Shown piece by piece: positions 33,601 to 45,959 of a stretch of 64,000 nt of DNA (the stretch's first letter is position 1; each line of letters opens with the position of its first letter). The translations under genes and the position numbers were made by a program. This DNA is from Quercus robur (lineage: Eukaryota; Streptophyta; Magnoliopsida; Fagales; Fagaceae), in the NCBI RefSeq assembly GCF_932294415.1, contig NC_065536.1, positions 9,847,974 through 9,911,973 on the forward strand, in the 5' to 3' direction. Under the pieces are notes generated by a model, which was not told the DNA's origin, searched no databases, and saw only the letters and a list, made by a program, of their open reading frames with translations.

Positions 33601-34075
33601 ATGTCTTCATCAACTGGCAATGGCACTACAACTAGTGGTTTCTACCGTGCCGGAGATGGTCATTTATGTACCCTTGAGAATTGTGCTCTAAGAACAAATC
33701 GAAAAGCTGGTAATTATGGAAGAAGATTCGTTGGTTGTAGTCAATTTAATGTAAGTAACAATTACATTGTTGTATTTGAATTGAATTGAATTGAATTATT
33801 AGTTGTGATTAATTGTGAACTGTGAAATTAATTGTTATAATTGTAATGCTCAGGTTGGTCCCAAATGTGGCTTCTTTCAGTGGGTGGATAACGAAACTTG
33901 TAAGAGTGACCGTGAAAGGATAAGTATGCTTGAGAATGAATTGCAGCTTGCAAATCAGAGAGAAATGACAACTAAGGAAATGGAAGAAAGATGTAACCGG
34001 AGGGAAAGCGAAACTCATGAGCTTTATGTAGAAATTAGAAAGAAACTTAAGAGAGTGAGAGATTGTACAAGATGA
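33601..34075 (+). CDS. GRF-type zinc-finger protein carried by the MULE, two exons
   Basis: Exon 1 is 33601-33750 and exon 2 is 33854-34075. The 103-bp intron has GTAAGT and CTCAG ends and phase 0, and splicing joins GCSQFN to VGPKCGFFQW. The product has 123 residues. The GRF zinc finger spans about residues 20-60, with ligand candidates C23, C28, C46 and C55 and the family core NYGRRFVGC...CGFFQWVD. Residues 62-120 are highly charged with heptad-like leucines and probably form a coiled coil. GRF fingers bind nucleic acid in proteins such as topoisomerase III alpha and APE2. The role here is unknown. It lies in the place mudrB occupies in MuDR and shows no lesion, unlike the transposase. Confidence 0.8.
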
Positions 34076-34079
34076 CACT

Positions 34080-34997
34080 AGTTTTGTCATGGTTATTTTT
34101 CATTTTTGTAATGTTGTTGTTGTGTTTTGCCTCAGTGAACAATAATGTAAGAGTGAGGAACCTTACTCTGCCATGATGCTTGCTGGGATATTGAAATGTT
34201 ATTGGGTAATTAAAATGGAAAGTGTTGTTTTTGTGCAAATATTCTTTAGTATAATTTTTTTTTTTTTTTTTACTTCATCCTGTGATTGATATATATTGGC
34301 ACAAAGTGTTATATGGAAATGTTAATAACATAATAACTTGAATGGAACATGTTGGTTCAATATATACACCTGTGTCAATGTACACCTGCCTATAAATGGA
34401 ATATGTTTTACACATACACATGATTTGTTGCACACCTGCCTATAAATGGAACATGTTTTACACATACACATGATCTGTTGTGTGAATACATACACCTGTG
34501 TAAATCCACCAAAAGAACAAGACGAGAAAAATAGAGTCCACCAAAAGCACAAGACAACAAAATACTTTATCCTATTTCAATGCACATTAACATTAATAAA
34601 AGTGAAGAGTCATTGAGCACATCCTGTGACTTCACAAAATAAAAGTGAAGACATTAACATCCTGTGACTTTACAAAATAAAAGTGAAGACATTAACAAAA
34701 TACTTTATGTCACATGCATACAAAATTGCCAACATTATTTTTGGCACATCCTGTGACTTTACACATCTTCCAATTAAAACCCAACAACTAGTCCACTAGT
34801 GCTTAGACATACACATTTCCAACCGAAATTGCCAATATTGTTTTTGACACTTGACATATACATTAAACAAGTGAACTATAATAAAAAAGTGGTTGAAATT
34901 TTAGCATCTTCCAAGTTTGTCATTTACTACTTTAGGTGCCCTTGCCAGCTACATTCTTGCCCTTGCCAGCTGCATTCTTGCCCTTTCCACCAACTGG
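34080..34997. other. Spacer between the convergent MULE genes, with direct repeats
   Basis: There is a tandem pair of 50 bp units at 34383-34482 (both contain CCTGCCTATAAATGGAA and TTTTACACATACACATGAT). Then about 41-bp repeats lie at 34618-34760 with ACATCCTGTGACTT(T/C)ACA. I see no coding content. It is the region where both transcripts should end. Confidence 0.7.
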
Positions 34998-37900
34998 TTA
35001 AAACTTTCTACCTTTAAACCCCCTAGCAGCACCACCACCACTTCCTTGACTAATGCTCACAGATGCACTTGGCTGCATAACCAAAATCCAACAGTTAGCA
35101 AGATGATCCAACAATAGCAAGTAAGAGGAAAAAAATAAACAAAATAGAACAAGCCAGAGGTGCCTGAGATGGTAAAGAATCTCATGTCTCTCTAGGGGTA
35201 TGGAAGCTCGGTTGTGAGGATGAAGAGAACCAGTTGGCCTTAGATCTAGTTGGAGGTTGAGTTGCAGCCTCAGATCTATTGTTTGGTGCAGGTTGAGATG
35301 TAGTCTGACCAAAAGCTCTGTATGCACTCTGAGGTCTAGTACTTGGTGGCTGAGATGTAGTTTGAGGTATTGCAGTCTGCTTTGTTTTTGTAGATTTACT
35401 GCCTTGTGCCTACAAAGAGGGTAGTACAAGTTACATACACATGAAATACTTGAGGAAATGAATATAGTTCAAAGCATGGAAATACTTACAGCTGCTGATT
35501 TAGCAAGTCTATCTCTTCTCTGCCATGGAGTTTCACTAGTGATGCCTGCCTTGTACACTCTTGCATTATGTCCTTCTTTCTTGCACTTCCCACACTTGAT
35601 TGTCTTGTTCATCCTAGAAACTCTATAAGGGTTCCTTGGCTCTTCAGGATCTCTTTTTCTTTACTTTGGTGGTCTGCCAGGTGGTTTATACACATGAGGA
35701 GTAACAGGAGCAGGTTGGTTAGTCTTAACCCACTCAGACTGGCCAGTCATTGGCTGTATTATCTCTTTGTAAGTTTCAGCAAATGTCTCTTTTAAGTAAT
35801 AAGGATGCACATAGTCCTCCACTTTCTCCAGGTTCTTAACAATAGCAGAGATCCCATGTTTGCAAGAAAGTCCTGTCAAATCCCAAATCCTACAGTTGCA
35901 TGCTTTCTTAGCCAAATCAACCACATGTCTCTCACGACCATTATCAACCTCATACATGAAGCTGCCTGCTAGAGTAGCACTGAAAGGTATAGATTCATGT
36001 TTTAACTTCTCTAATTTGTCTTGAATATTAGGACAAACTTTTCTAGTGTATTTTGCTATACCTCTTATCTTTTTGTATTGTTTGGTCATGAGCCTAACTC
36101 TAATCCACTCCAACATTGCTAAAATTGGCTTATCCCTAGCTTCTAAAATCATGGCATTAAAAGACTCACTTAAGTTATTAGCTAAACAATCACACAAAGC
36201 TCTACTACTAAAGTGAAACTTAGACCATTGTGCAGGGTTGATGTCAGCAAGATACTCCCATGCCTTGACATCCAAATCCTTCATTTCCTGCATTCTTCTC
36301 TCAAACTCCTTGACTGTTGTGGCTCCAGCACATCTCCACAGTGCATCCTTCAACTCCAAGCCCTTATGATCCACTTTGAAATTATTATAGATATGCTTCA
36401 CACAATATCTATGCTCATAAGTTGGGAACAACATCTCAATTACAGGTATAAGGCCCTAATTCATATACAAAACAGAACAAGTAAATATGTTAGTTAAACA
36501 TGTTGAAATGAACTGAAGTATGTATTATTGAACTTTAAATATGTGGGTTAAATATGTTAGTACAATTGTAGGTCATACCTTTTGTCTATCACTGATGAAG
36601 ACCAGATTAAGTTGCTCTGGATCCCCAATGCCATCTGAAAACTGCTACAGAAACCATACCCATGAATCTTTGTTTTCTTGCTCAACAACAACAAATGTAA
36701 CTGAGAAAATATTATCATTTGCATCTCTAACTATGGCAGAAAGTATTTGCCCCCCAAATCTGCCTTTCAAGTGGCACCCATCTAAACCAATGATTGGTCT
36801 ACAACCTCCCAAAAACCCAAGTTTTTGTGTATTATACCTATACATTCTCTTAAATTTTGGCTGTGCATTTTAATCTTCCATTTCAGTTTGCAAAATAACC
36901 CTACTTCCTTTATCATTCAATCTTATCATCTCTGCATAATCCCTAAGTTTCCCATATTGCAGTTGTTCATCCCCAGTAATCAAGTCAGTAGCTTTCCTTT
37001 TTGCCCTATACACTTGACTGTAACTTATGTCAACTTCAAGTGCTTGCTTCACATGATGTTGAACACCAGCCACTTTCCAATTGGGGTTTTTGTCAAGCTC
37101 ATGCATAAACTTCTTTGCAACATAAGTTGAAGTCACTTGGCTGTGTTTGAAGGATCTAGGGCAAGTGCACTCTAGATTGAATGTTTTTTTTTGGAATGTC
37201 AACTCTTCAGGTAGTTGAGATGCATAACACCTCCATCCACATTCATTGATGCAATAAACTGATATATTCTTCTTCTCATTCAGCTTGAACTTGATATTTA
37301 CTGGCTTCTTTATCGCATATTCCCTCAATGCCTTCCTAAATACTTTAGAGTTTGGAAACTTCATTCCTTTCCTTAACTCTGGCTTTCTCATGTCAGTTTG
37401 GACATTAAACTCAGGTTCTTTTGCAGCTGGTGCTGGCTGATCATCATCAGACCCTACTAGACTTTCCATGTCATCTTCAAGAGGTGGGTCAATCCATTCA
37501 CCCTCTTTAAGAGGTGGGTCATTGTCAGCTGCAGTATTCCTATGTGGGGCTGCATACACATGTACATCCTCATGGGTAGATGGCCCATCATCTCCTTCAG
37601 AGGGCCTATGTGAGGCTGCATGTGTAGATGACCCATCATCTACATTTCCAAATACATCATCATTAAAATCTGGCCCCTCAAACCCTTCCTCTAACCAATC
37701 AATATCATCTCCTTCAGCATCCACATTACCTCCCTCATGCACATCATCATCACTCTCACCCACCTCATGCACATCATCATCATTTGCTACTTCCTCATTA
37801 CCAAATAGTTGTTCAACTGCAAGTGGCTCCTCACCACCCTCAACATATAGTGTTATCTTATCTATAGGCCATGCAGCATGGATCTCACACATATAAACAA

Positions 37901-38144
37901 CATCATCATCTCCATTTATAAGCCTTAACCCTTGCTTCAAATTACCTCCAGGAATAAGATAATGATATCTACTTGTACTAAGTGCCCCCACATCACAACA
38001 AATATCTTGTATTTCAAAATAACTAAGTCTATCTGGGTCAACATTATCAACAAAAGAAGTACTACCTCCTAAATATACCAAATATGGGTTTCACACAAAC
38101 TGCCCACCATGATGAATCTCAAAATTGAATGCTAAGTTAGCCAT
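34998..38144 (-). pseudogene. MURA-like MULE transposase with four in-frame stops
   Basis: An acceptor (ATATGCAG) abuts the ATG at 38144. The N-terminal PB1-like part (LIPGGNLKQGLRLINGDDD) is followed by an acidic stretch. The MuDR DNA-binding domain comes next (FPNSKVFRKALREYAIKK, CGWRCYASQL). The MULE catalytic domain has GLDGCHLKGRFGG (first Asp) and ISDRQKG (second Asp), and NLSESFNAMI probably gives the Glu. The SWIM finger is CNCRIWDLTGLSCKH, and the zinc knuckle is CGKCKKEGHNARVY with its last Cys replaced by Tyr. An intron at 36456-36578 splices cleanly (K-GLIP). Other introns are likely near 35414-35488 and before 35080. Stops lie at 38091-38093, 36870-36872, 36645-36647 and 35661-35663. 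No frameshift is seen. Confidence 0.9.
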
Positions 38145-38149
38145 CTGCA

Positions 38150-38960
38150 TATAAAACACAACAGAATAAATGAAGATGATAAAACTTATAAATGAAAGAT
38201 GATCAAAGCCTTAAAGCATACATATAAAAATGAGGCATCTAGTTCTATTGTTAATAAAGACTCAATACCTATATGGATAAGAGTAGTAATAAGAGCAGCA
38301 CCATTAGTTCACTGGTCCAAGACCTAGAACCAGTCTTGAGCAAACAAGGTCCATTATTATCACAAACTTATTTCAAAACAGAATTGAGCAAACAAGAGAA
38401 CTCAGAATGCAGTTGGACTTATTTTAAAAATGCATATATAACCATCTAGCTTATATCATAATTGACTGAATAATTATTTCAATAAAATCATGAGCATTAT
38501 TCAACTTTTAAAGGGAATGGAGGGTTTTTAGTTCACTGGTCAAATTCATAATTAGTTCACTGGTCCATTAGTTCACTGGTCCATTAGACACTAACTATAA
38601 CATGCTGTCTACAACAGACTCAACCAGTAACATTCTAATTAATCTGAAAATCAGAACCAATGATCAATTTGGTGACAGAAGTAGTAAATCAAACTGATTT
38701 CAAAATGACAGAAGCAGTAACCAATGATCAAATTGATTTCAATTTGGTAACATTCCACAAAAACAATTAAACAATACAAATCACGGTAGAGAGAAAGCAT
38801 ACAACAGAACAATCATGAGCATGATCGGGTGAGGGAGAGGCGGGTAATACTAAACAGAACAATCATCAAAGCCTACAACATAAAAAAATGAGGAGCAATT
38901 GTAAAAACAAAATTGGGTTTCAGCTGGAAATTTCTCCGACTCTGTAAAAAAAAAAAAGGG
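38150..38960. other. Leader/intron region of the MULE transposase with short repeats
   Basis: The phrase TTAGTTCACTGGTC occurs four times (about 38306, 38530, 38553 and 38570). The rest is AT-rich. It lies between the right TIR and the transposase ATG and probably holds a 5'-UTR intron. Confidence 0.6.
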
Positions 38961-38964
38961 TTTT

Positions 38965-39677
38965 TAAAACCTACCACCGGCACCGACATTTTAAAACCCA
39001 CCACCGGCATTTTAAAGTCCACCGGCATTTTAAGACCCAATTTAGAACCCTAGTTTTCAAAGATTAAAACGCAAAATCCTAATCTACCTGCAACGGCTGA
39101 ACAGAGCAGAGGCAATAATCTTGATCTTCCTCAAATCGGTTTGCATGCACGACCTCAAGCTTTCAAATCCCAATCAAGTGAAGCGAAGCGCGATACCCAT
39201 GAGTGAGTCTTCCTGCCACAGCTGAACGGAGAAGCCGTCTTCGTCGGTTTGGTTTGCATGAATGATGGGAGTGAGTGAGTGAGTGAGTGATTTTGAGTGA
39301 TTATTGGGAGTGACACTGGTGAGCAAGAGTGACTGAATGGGAGTGACTTTTCAACTATTTCCTATGTTAGAGTAACGGTGAAGGGGGAGTGAGTGAGTGA
39401 GTGAGTGATTTTTAGTGATTTTTGGGAGTGACACAGAGTGATTTTTGGTGAGAAAGCTGGATAAGAGTGACTGAGTGGTTTTTGGAAAAGAGAGTGTTTT
39501 GATCTGGATGGGAGTGACCTTTCACCTATTTCCTATGTTAGAGTAACGGTGAGGGAGAGGTGGGCACACGGCACATAGATAGAGATAATCACAGGTGGGC
39601 AAAGTGTCAAAATTTGAACCACAAGTAGGCACTTAGAATTAGAGGTAAACCACAGGTGGGTAATGTGTAATTATCCC
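38965..39677. repeat. MULE right terminal inverted repeat
   Basis: It is the inverted match of 32764-33325 but longer, because an internal block with CTATTTCCTATGTTAGAGTAA occurs twice (about 39354 and 39524), each copy next to GAGTGAGTGAGTGAGTG arrays. It should drive the transposase gene. Confidence 0.92.
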
Positions 39678-39689
39678 TTATTTTTATAT

Positions 39690-40425
39690 TACAAATGGTT
39701 ATAGAATTATGAAACTGGATAAAACCTTTATATATATATATATATAATTCGGTAATTGGGTAGAAGATGTTAATCAGTTAAGTTACAAGGTGATTGAATA
39801 TAAGTTTAGTTTTAGTTTGGTTATAGCATTGAATACACATATTAGACTTTCTTTCCAAAAGTGTAAGGAGAAATGTTTTTAATATATTTTTCAGTTTTGT
39901 TTTATTTTGTTTGTATCGTATGTAGGGTGCAATAAACAACATTAATTTCTTAATAGGTGGTCACCTTGTGTGCTGGTGGAGGTGCAGCAGCTGCTTACTC
40001 ATGAAGGTTTTATGGGTTAAGACTGAATACTTGAAAGCCCAAATATTTGGACCCAGGTAATATTGAGAAGCCCTCCTTGATGTTTAAACAGCCCGATCCA
40101 GTTTATATATTTGGTTTTTTTTTTTTCTCTGGTAAAAATAGCCCAATCAGCTTGTGAGCTCAGCAAGTAGTTTCAGCAACCATAGGGTTTTCATTTGTTG
40201 ATTATATAGTACAAGAAAGGAATTAAAAATTTTTTTTTTTGAGAAGAACAGAAAAAGAAAATTAGTAATACAAGAAGCACCTATCTTTGATGGACTTCCA
40301 TACCCATGGAGGCTCATTAATTGTTTAGATGATATAAACAAATTCTTTGATCAAATAGATTTGAGATGGGATATTTGTGCAGCAAATTACAAATAGTGCC
40401 AAGGCCCACAAAGCCATTTAAACCT
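39690..40425. other. Intergenic, nothing recognised
   Basis: AT-rich, with a short TA microsatellite near 39731-39746. No gene is seen. Confidence 0.4.
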
Positions 40426-40429
40426 GGTT

Positions 40430-41195
40430 AGGCCCACAAATGCTCAGGCACTCGTCCCATGAGTTTGGTCTATGTAGTTGAATTAATATATGAGAGCAAA
40501 GCTGGGCCCACCGATCAACCCTCAAGGCCTTTTGTGTGGGCCACAAGTTTGGTGAAATCAAGCTTGAAATAGAAGCGAGTTACCAGTGCAATTTACATTT
40601 CAAGCGGACATATTATCCACACATTTTGCTTCAGAGACTGAATACCAAATAAACAAAAGCATTTCCAGTTGTGAAATTAAAGAGTTGTCTTTGTCCTACG
40701 GCCCAGACCTACTGAAATTCATAACCAGCCAAACATTTTTCACCATTTTGTAGGAAAGGAACAATAAGCAAAGGGATTACAGGGGCATCCAAAATAGAGA
40801 AACAAAGACTGAAGCAACATTAAAACAACATCAAATAGAACTTTTAACATAATGTTCACCATAATTTACTTTATATACATTTTAAAATTCAAACAGGTGC
40901 ACATAAATAGTCTCAAACGTTCATATGAACTTTGATTTTCAGGCCCAGTAAGTCGTGAGTAAAAAAGCTAAAAATCACCAAGATTTCAATTGTACAAAAA
41001 TAAGCAGTTTGGTCAATGGAACACATCTTTGGGGGAAAAAGAAGAAAATTGCAGCTTTTAACCGATGCTCTAGTTAATCAAATGAGACCGATTTCAAATT
41101 CTGTGAGCAATATGGAAATGTCACAATATGTTTGAACTTTGAACGCAAAAGTGCATCTTTTGCTGAGTCCAAAATAACTTCTTCCGGAGAACATT
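40430..41195. repeat. Segmental duplication, copy X (uninterrupted)
   Basis: It matches 54930-55393 followed by 61257-61555, with matching order and orientation (TTAGGCCCACAAAT, CACCATTTTGTAG(G)AAAG, GGGATTACAGGG, TGCTCTAGTTAATCAA). Copy X reads straight through GCAACATTAAAACAACATC at 40814-40832, the empty version of the insertion site in the other copy. No coding function is visible. Confidence 0.88.
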
Positions 41196-41199
41196 GTTG

Positions 41200-42670
41200 G
41201 GGTAAAGCCTTGGTGCACAGTTCTTCCTTGCCAAATTATTTCTTAAAGCACTTTGAATCCTAGCAATAGCAGATATCAAAAAAATAAATTAATAGAAACC
41301 AAAGGAACTTGATTTCAATAGAAATGAATTAATGCCTCATATTTCTTTATAACCATTGTTTCTTGCTTGACTGCTAGCCATTGTTATTTTATTTGTTACC
41401 AACAAGCATTCGATTCAAAAACTTTTTCAACATTAAAATGAATTCCCGGACCAGCACCTCCATATGATTTTTTATAGATCTCAAACAAAGGCTGGATTAT
41501 ACCCTCAATGTCTTTATGGTAGGTTAAGCTCCATAATAATTCCAAGACTACATCAAAGATGACAGGAAATTCATGTCATGTAAGTTCAAAACCACTTTCC
41601 ATGCAAGGCTTTAATGATGCCTTAACTCTGAAGATCTAACTTAATGAAACAACCAAAATTTTGTCTAGGACAACAGCTACTCAGTATATGAAGCAGAAAA
41701 TTGGTAATAATCCATTTATTATTCCTAGAATGTTGAATCAACAACTATGCTTTTGTATAAAAATATGCATCCATATTTTTCTTGAATATAGAAAATGGCA
41801 AAACTACAGAAAATATAAATTTACTTTACAACCTGTTATACAATAAGTCACCTACTGAATAAAATTTTTCTTAATAGTAGTTGTGAATAATTCCAATATA
41901 TAGGCTTTATGAATATTGTTATTTTCGTAGGTGAAAGAATTATAGAGAAAATGCATCAAATTGATTCTCATAGGCAATCTGTTTCACTAGCAAAGCAACT
42001 ATAGGGAGAAAAGTGTGAAGTTACTACCTTTCAATATTCTAATATGAGCGAAATACTGATGCACCAGAAGATACTGGAAGAACATCCTAAGCAGCAGTTG
42101 GCCAGTTGCCCTAAAGCTGAAGATATCCTCAAAAAGGTACTGGTAGAAGATGAAACATGTGACATTCAAGCATCTTGCATTGTATTAAACAAAATCTGCA
42201 AATGGAGAGTTTACAAAAAGGATTCTTATTCTGACTTTTAGGAAAGCTATTAGGATTGAGATAAGTAAGATCAAATTTTTCCTTGTAGATGCATAAGAAG
42301 TACCAGCATTTTTTTGAAGATACTCCACTATTGTCTGGTTTAGAATTCTGACCTTCTCTCATATATGCATACAAAATCAAATCATTGAGAAACTTTACCA
42401 AATTTAAACAAAAGAAAACAAGAGAAAGTTGGGTGTTTGCTTAACAGAAAACAATTAAATCTTAAAGGAGCTGTATGAACCTTTCAAAATCCTGGACTGC
42501 ATGATCCTTCAAAAATCAATTCAAATCTCAAGGATTAGAGCAGTCCCAACCTATTTCCACCAGGTATCATGTTAACAAGTAAGGAAAAGAACCTACTACA
42601 AAGTTTCTAATGCCATGTTTTATGCCACTATACATAAAAACACTCCTGATTAATTTTGGTTTCTCCAAGA
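41200..42670. other. Intergenic, nothing recognised
   Basis: No reading frame with recognisable similarity. The plus-strand frame at 42044-42241 (65 codons) is open but has no feature I know. Confidence 0.4.
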
Positions 42671-42684
42671 CCAATTATTTATAC

Positions 42685-43095
42685 TTTTTTTTTTTTTTTT
42701 GATGGTAAGAAAGAAAAATATTATAGAAAAATGTATAGCAGGAAAAATATACAAGGTTCACAATAGTGAACAAAGAGTAAATTAAAAAAAAAAAAAAAAA
42801 CAGTCATTAAACTTTTCTAAGAGACAAAAGAAAATCTATAAGTGTAGAACAATCGGAGAGTCCCCAACACAGAGACCAATCAAAGAGGGTCTGTTGGCAT
42901 ACATCTAACAACTGAGCTAGAGATTTCTAGTATTCTCAAAAGAATGCCTATTACGTTTAGTCCAAATAGTTCACATTAGACAACATGGAACCAAATTCCA
43001 AATATCATAATTATGTTTCCCAAGCCAATGACACCAACAAAATAATAAATCTGCAATTGAACTTGGTATGAACCAATCAATCCCAAACTATATGG
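42685..43095 (-). mobile_element. Short 3' fragment of an L1-type LINE (copy G)
   Basis: The T-run at 42685-42700 marks the 3' tail. The segment 42900-43090 matches the region after the zinc finger in copy C (TTTCCCAAGCCA(A/T)TGA, ATTCCAAAT). Flanking TTATTTAT at 42675-42682 and 43096-43103 is a plausible 8-bp target-site duplication. Confidence 0.75.
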
Positions 43096-43103
43096 TTATT
43101 TAT

Positions 43104-45263
43104 TATTTTATATTTCAATTCATCCATTTTTTATAATTAAATGCACAACGCATAATCCATCTGAAATTGAGTGCATTTCTAAACTCTATATTTCATGCTA
43201 TGTTTTTAATCAATGAAGCGACTGAACAGCCATTCTAGAAAGCATAGAGATTTCTGCACTAAAATCTCCCACAAATCTAAAAAAACATGGTAGAAGCCCT
43301 AAGCAAAAAGAAATAATTTAAGAAAAAAAGACCTGATTACTTTTTGAAACGATCTAAGAACAGTGTTTCGCCAATATCAGCAAGTGTGACTATTGAATTT
43401 GTTCATACACCTAATCAATAAATAAACCACATATATCACTTGACCAACTTGATTTTGAGATACTTTATGTGCAGTGATGATAAGAATTATAATAAGGGTA
43501 GTTAACAGAGATGAGAGGAGATTGGTATCCAGTTAGTGGATATGTGCCTAAGCAATTGAATCAGAATTTGCCGTTTGAAACTGACGAGAATACAAAGGCA
43601 AGTTCCTTAAAACATAATCAGCTTGTTGACATCCTTCTCAAATAGCTCATAGTCATGCCTTGCATGTTGTTCCCAGCTCTCCATTCCTTTCAGCTAATGC
43701 ACCCTTATGTCAGCCGCACAAAATTCCTCAAAATCCAAATTTCTATGTTGAATAGAAACTAATATACACACAGATAGACAATCAGCTGCCACTCTTGTCA
43801 TCATATGTTTTTAGGAAATAAAATTTTCAAATAAGGTAATCAGTTACAATAAATAGAAATATGATTTTTGACGGCAGTACCATGGTGGCATAATCTAGGG
43901 CGTATGAATCCTTCATTGAATTGGGGGAATTCCTCATCACACCCTGTGAATATGAGAATAGAAAAACATCTGTCCGTCTTAAAGTTCTCCATAGAGATGA
44001 ATCCACTAATGCTAGCCTTAATAGTGTGAATTATCTCACAGATAAGCTAACTGAGCTACCATTAATATCTTTTTGAACAAGTAACTCTGGAATGCAGCCA
44101 ACCATTGATCACTGGAATAGAAATTGTCATTACAAATCAGACTAAAATATAAATACTAGTATATGACGGGCTTTTTATCCCTTGTTGTAGCTTCACATCA
44201 TTACGTTTGGTAATAAAAATTATTTCAGCTTCCAAAGGATCAATTGTAATAGAAATTTTTTATTTATAATTGAATCATTTACCACCAATAGTAAAGTCTG
44301 CTATTCGCCAAGGACCAAAAATATTTCTTTTAAAATCGTTCTTTCTTTCCATATGCTGGATATAGTTGAGTGGTTAACAGAGCCTGCTAACTTGAGAATA
44401 AGGCAGATAGAAAGGAAAGTAATGGATTTTGCACGCTTGTCTATCTCATTGTAGAAGACTAGCAGTAGGAAAATTCATTGAAATTAAAATGTTGTATATT
44501 TATAATACGAGTATTGACATAAATAAATGATTTAGAAACGGGAGGAACACAGTGGAAACTATACAAAGTTCAATATGGGGACAGATTATAACTCAAAAGA
44601 CAGGAAAACAATGTCAAATTCTCATCCTTGAATAATGGAGGTGGGATGGATGGTGAAAACATCCTTCATCTTCCATTGAATATAAAAAGAAGAAGAATAC
44701 AGATAAAGATGTGGTATAGTTATTTCCAAAAGGGCACAATGCAGAAGGTTTAGGCCGATGCACTGGAATCTAAATCACCCATGGAAGAAGCCACATTGCT
44801 AGGTAAAGAATTAAGACTTAAGCCTCTGTTTACCCATTGCAGCTTGCCATTTAGTGGCATCTTTTTCTATCACTCTTACGGATGTTGGAGTAATTTAAAA
44901 ACTGCAACTTGAGAGTTGAGACCAAAATTCTATAATTGTCAATATGCCAAAACTATTGTCTTTCAATTCTGTCCAATCTTGCCATTTATTTAATATTTTT
45001 TTATTTTCCAAAACAATGTGGTTTGATGAAATTAACAATGGAGATTAAACAAGAGGATTACATTAGAAATGAATTGAAGTTAAAGATAGAAATGGGGAAA
45101 AAAAAAGTAACAAAAAAGACAATTATTAATGATAACTAGGTTTTATATATTTGCTTGATGGTATGGTAGCAATACAAGTATACAAAAATCCATAAAATAA
45201 TGAAGAAAATTTGGCTCTAAACTTGTCTAAAACTGTCTTCCTTTAACTCACTTTGTGTCAATT
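43104..45263. other. Intergenic, nothing recognised
   Basis: AT-rich. A minus-strand frame near 43590-43740 (MESWEQHARHDYELFEKD) looks protein-like but has no family I can name and no start or splice context. Confidence 0.35.
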
Positions 45264-45271
45264 AAACAGAT

Positions 45272-45911
45272 CCTCCATGTATTGTTTAGTAAGGGTGGTC
45301 CGGTGCGCAACTCGGTGGGGCGTCAAATGCCTCTAAAAGAAACGTCGGACGAACGACGGGTGGTGGGAAATGTGCCCGAGTCAACAACGCCAGTAACAGA
45401 GCCTTGGGTAAAAAAGAATGAGACAAAAACAGGGGATCAGGAGTGTCAGGAGCAAAAGGGTAATCATGAGAAGGGAATGGGCAGAAGTCTCGAAGGGCAG
45501 CATGAAGGTATCTTTCCTTTCTCAAGTAAGGAAAAATTGGAAGCTGGAGGAGGTCAAAAAGAGTTAGAAGAAGGGCTGCAGAAGGTGACAGGGACGTGCC
45601 ATGGGCTGGAAAACAAATTTGACTTCAAAATGGCGCCAAATGGGGAAGGAAAAACAGGTGTAGGTTGTGGGGGAGATGGGCCCGGCCCAATGGCATTATG
45701 TTTTGATGAGAAAATGGGCTGGGTTGCAGAACCTTTGGGCCCAAAAAGTGGCCACTGGAAGAGGCTGGCCAGGGAAGTCCGTGTAGACAATTCGGAGAAG
45801 GAGAAAGGCCCAATGTCGAAGAAAAGAGAGAATCCCACACCCATTCAAGACCTGGAACCAAACAACAAAACTCAGAAAAGAACAAAAGTTTCTGCCCAAA
45901 ACAAAACTTGA
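45272..45911 (+). pseudogene. LINE ORF1 C-terminal fragment, copy E
   Basis: About 210 open codons are rich in Lys, Glu, Gly and Pro (for example MGWVAEPLGPKSGHWKRLAR), ending KVSAQNKT. This is the low-complexity C-terminal tail of a plant L1 ORF1 protein. The N-terminal RNA-binding part and any zinc knuckle are cut off by the 5' truncation. The stop at 45909 lies 48 bases before the ORF2 start. Confidence 0.65.
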
Positions 45912-45959
45912 TACGGATGGCGATGAGGCGGTGGCTGCGGAGCAGCACCGCCGAGCCCA

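Larger units (their letters stand above)
32764..39677. mobile_element. Mutator-like element (MULE), 6.9 kb, two convergent genes
   Basis: Both ends read GGGATAATTACA inward (right end as reverse complement), followed by long terminal inverted repeats. It is flanked by TTATTTTTT (32755-32763) and TTATTTTTA (39678-39686), a 9-bp target-site duplication matching at 8 positions, as expected for Mutator. Inside are a GRF-zinc-finger gene on the plus strand (33601-34075) and a MURA-like transposase on the minus strand (38144-34998). Each is transcribed inward from its own TIR. This is the arrangement of maize MuDR, though the second gene is unrelated to mudrB. Confidence 0.95.

Noticed and set aside
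37468..37896. Plus-strand Ser/Thr-rich frame of 142 codons
   Set aside because: It is the antisense shadow of the acidic region of the MULE transposase.
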